In this document: positions 5,028 through 5,191 of the stretch, in pieces
How the letters are laid out: every line of letters starts with the position of its first letter
Numbering within the stretch: position 1 is the stretch's first letter
NCBI GenBank assembly: GCA_012032065.1
Contig: JAAURV010000234.1
Span: 1-5,191 of the forward strand
Direction: 5' to 3'
DNA: 5,191 nt
Origin: Hyphomicrobiales bacterium
Lineage (GTDB): Bacteria; Pseudomonadota; Alphaproteobacteria; Rhizobiales; Aestuariivirgaceae
Made by a program: the position numbers and the translations under genes
The notes under the pieces: generated by a model
What the model was told of the DNA's origin: nothing
Databases searched by the model: none
What the model saw: the letters and a program-made list of their open reading frames with translations, nothing else

Positions 5028-5191
5028 ATGGATGATTCATTTGCAAGTGAACTGCTGGCGATGCTGCCTCGGCTCAGGCGGTTTGCGATTTCCTGTGTGG
5101 TCGCGCGAAGTAGCCGATGACCTCGTCCAGACGGCATGCGAAAAGGCGTTGGCCGGCGCCGCAAGCTGGACTCCGGGCACCGTTTCGACGC
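5028..5191 (+). CDS. ECF-type RNA polymerase sigma factor, N-terminal part, with frame breaks
   Basis: Start of a sigma-70 family ECF factor that runs off the right edge. ATG 5028 (GTG 5025 is alternative) opens MDDSFASELLAMLPRLRRFAIS, the usual sigma region 2.1 opening. That frame then stops at TGA 5118-5120. Frame 1 from about 5101 continues as SREVADDLVQTACEKALAGA and SWTPGT, the region 2.2-2.3 hallmark (ADDLVQ, CEKAL, W-x-PGT). At 5181 adding one C to ACCGTTTC restores GTRFDA, the next conserved motif. No good Shine-Dalgarno lies before 5028; purine-rich GGAAGAAG (5001-5008) is too far. It would redirect RNA polymerase to a small regulon, plausibly including itself and the protease. An anti-sigma gene would be expected beyond the window. 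Confidence 0.75.

Noticed and set aside
4748..5164. 138-codon minus-strand frame over the protease start and sigma gene
   Set aside because: It overlaps both real genes and the promoter region between them, with no motif or start signal of its own.

Overview
The window looks like chromosomal DNA of a GC-rich proteobacterium, most likely an alphaproteobacterium. The clues are strong G/C preference at third codon positions, a PAS-type hybrid histidine kinase with a SHDLLQPLN phosphorylation box, a class II cytochrome c paired with an anchored diheme cytochrome c, and a subtilase divergent from an ECF sigma factor. The order cannot be fixed from the sequence alone. I see no phage, IS element, CRISPR array or defence system.

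Layout. (1) 1-1407 (+): most of a hybrid histidine kinase (PAS remnant, coiled coil, HisKA, HATPase, receiver), cut by the left edge. (2) 1431-1507 (-): a complete tRNA-Arg(CCU) with encoded CCA, convergent with the kinase. (3) 1508-2104: a mostly non-coding stretch holding one probable 47-aa protein gene (1656-1799, -), a Pho-box-like direct repeat at 1817-1834 and an inverted repeat in front of the cytochromes. (4) 2105-2569 and 2573-3480 (+): a two-gene operon for a periplasmic class II cytochrome c and an anchored diheme cytochrome c. The second gene appears to start at CTG and is broken near its 3' end by a one-base shift. (5) 3481-4923 (-): an exported subtilisin-like protease whose stop codon abuts that of the cytochrome. 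(6) 5028-5191 (+): the start of an ECF sigma factor gene, divergent from the protease and readable only across two shifts of frame.

How the genes fit together. The two cytochromes probably form one electron-transfer unit at the periplasmic face of the inner membrane. The protease and sigma factor share a 128-bp intergenic region with an ECF-type promoter candidate facing the protease, so the sigma factor may control it. The kinase and tRNA are neighbours with no evident functional link.

The most important point for a reader is that at least five single- or few-base indels (about 3315, 3930, 3980, 5100 and 5181, perhaps one more near 40) are needed to restore normal family sequence. Several fall in short C or G runs. 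Their density, and the way two of them cancel inside the protease, suggest sequencing or consensus errors rather than real gene decay. Products should be read from the corrected frames. I found no convincing novel system.
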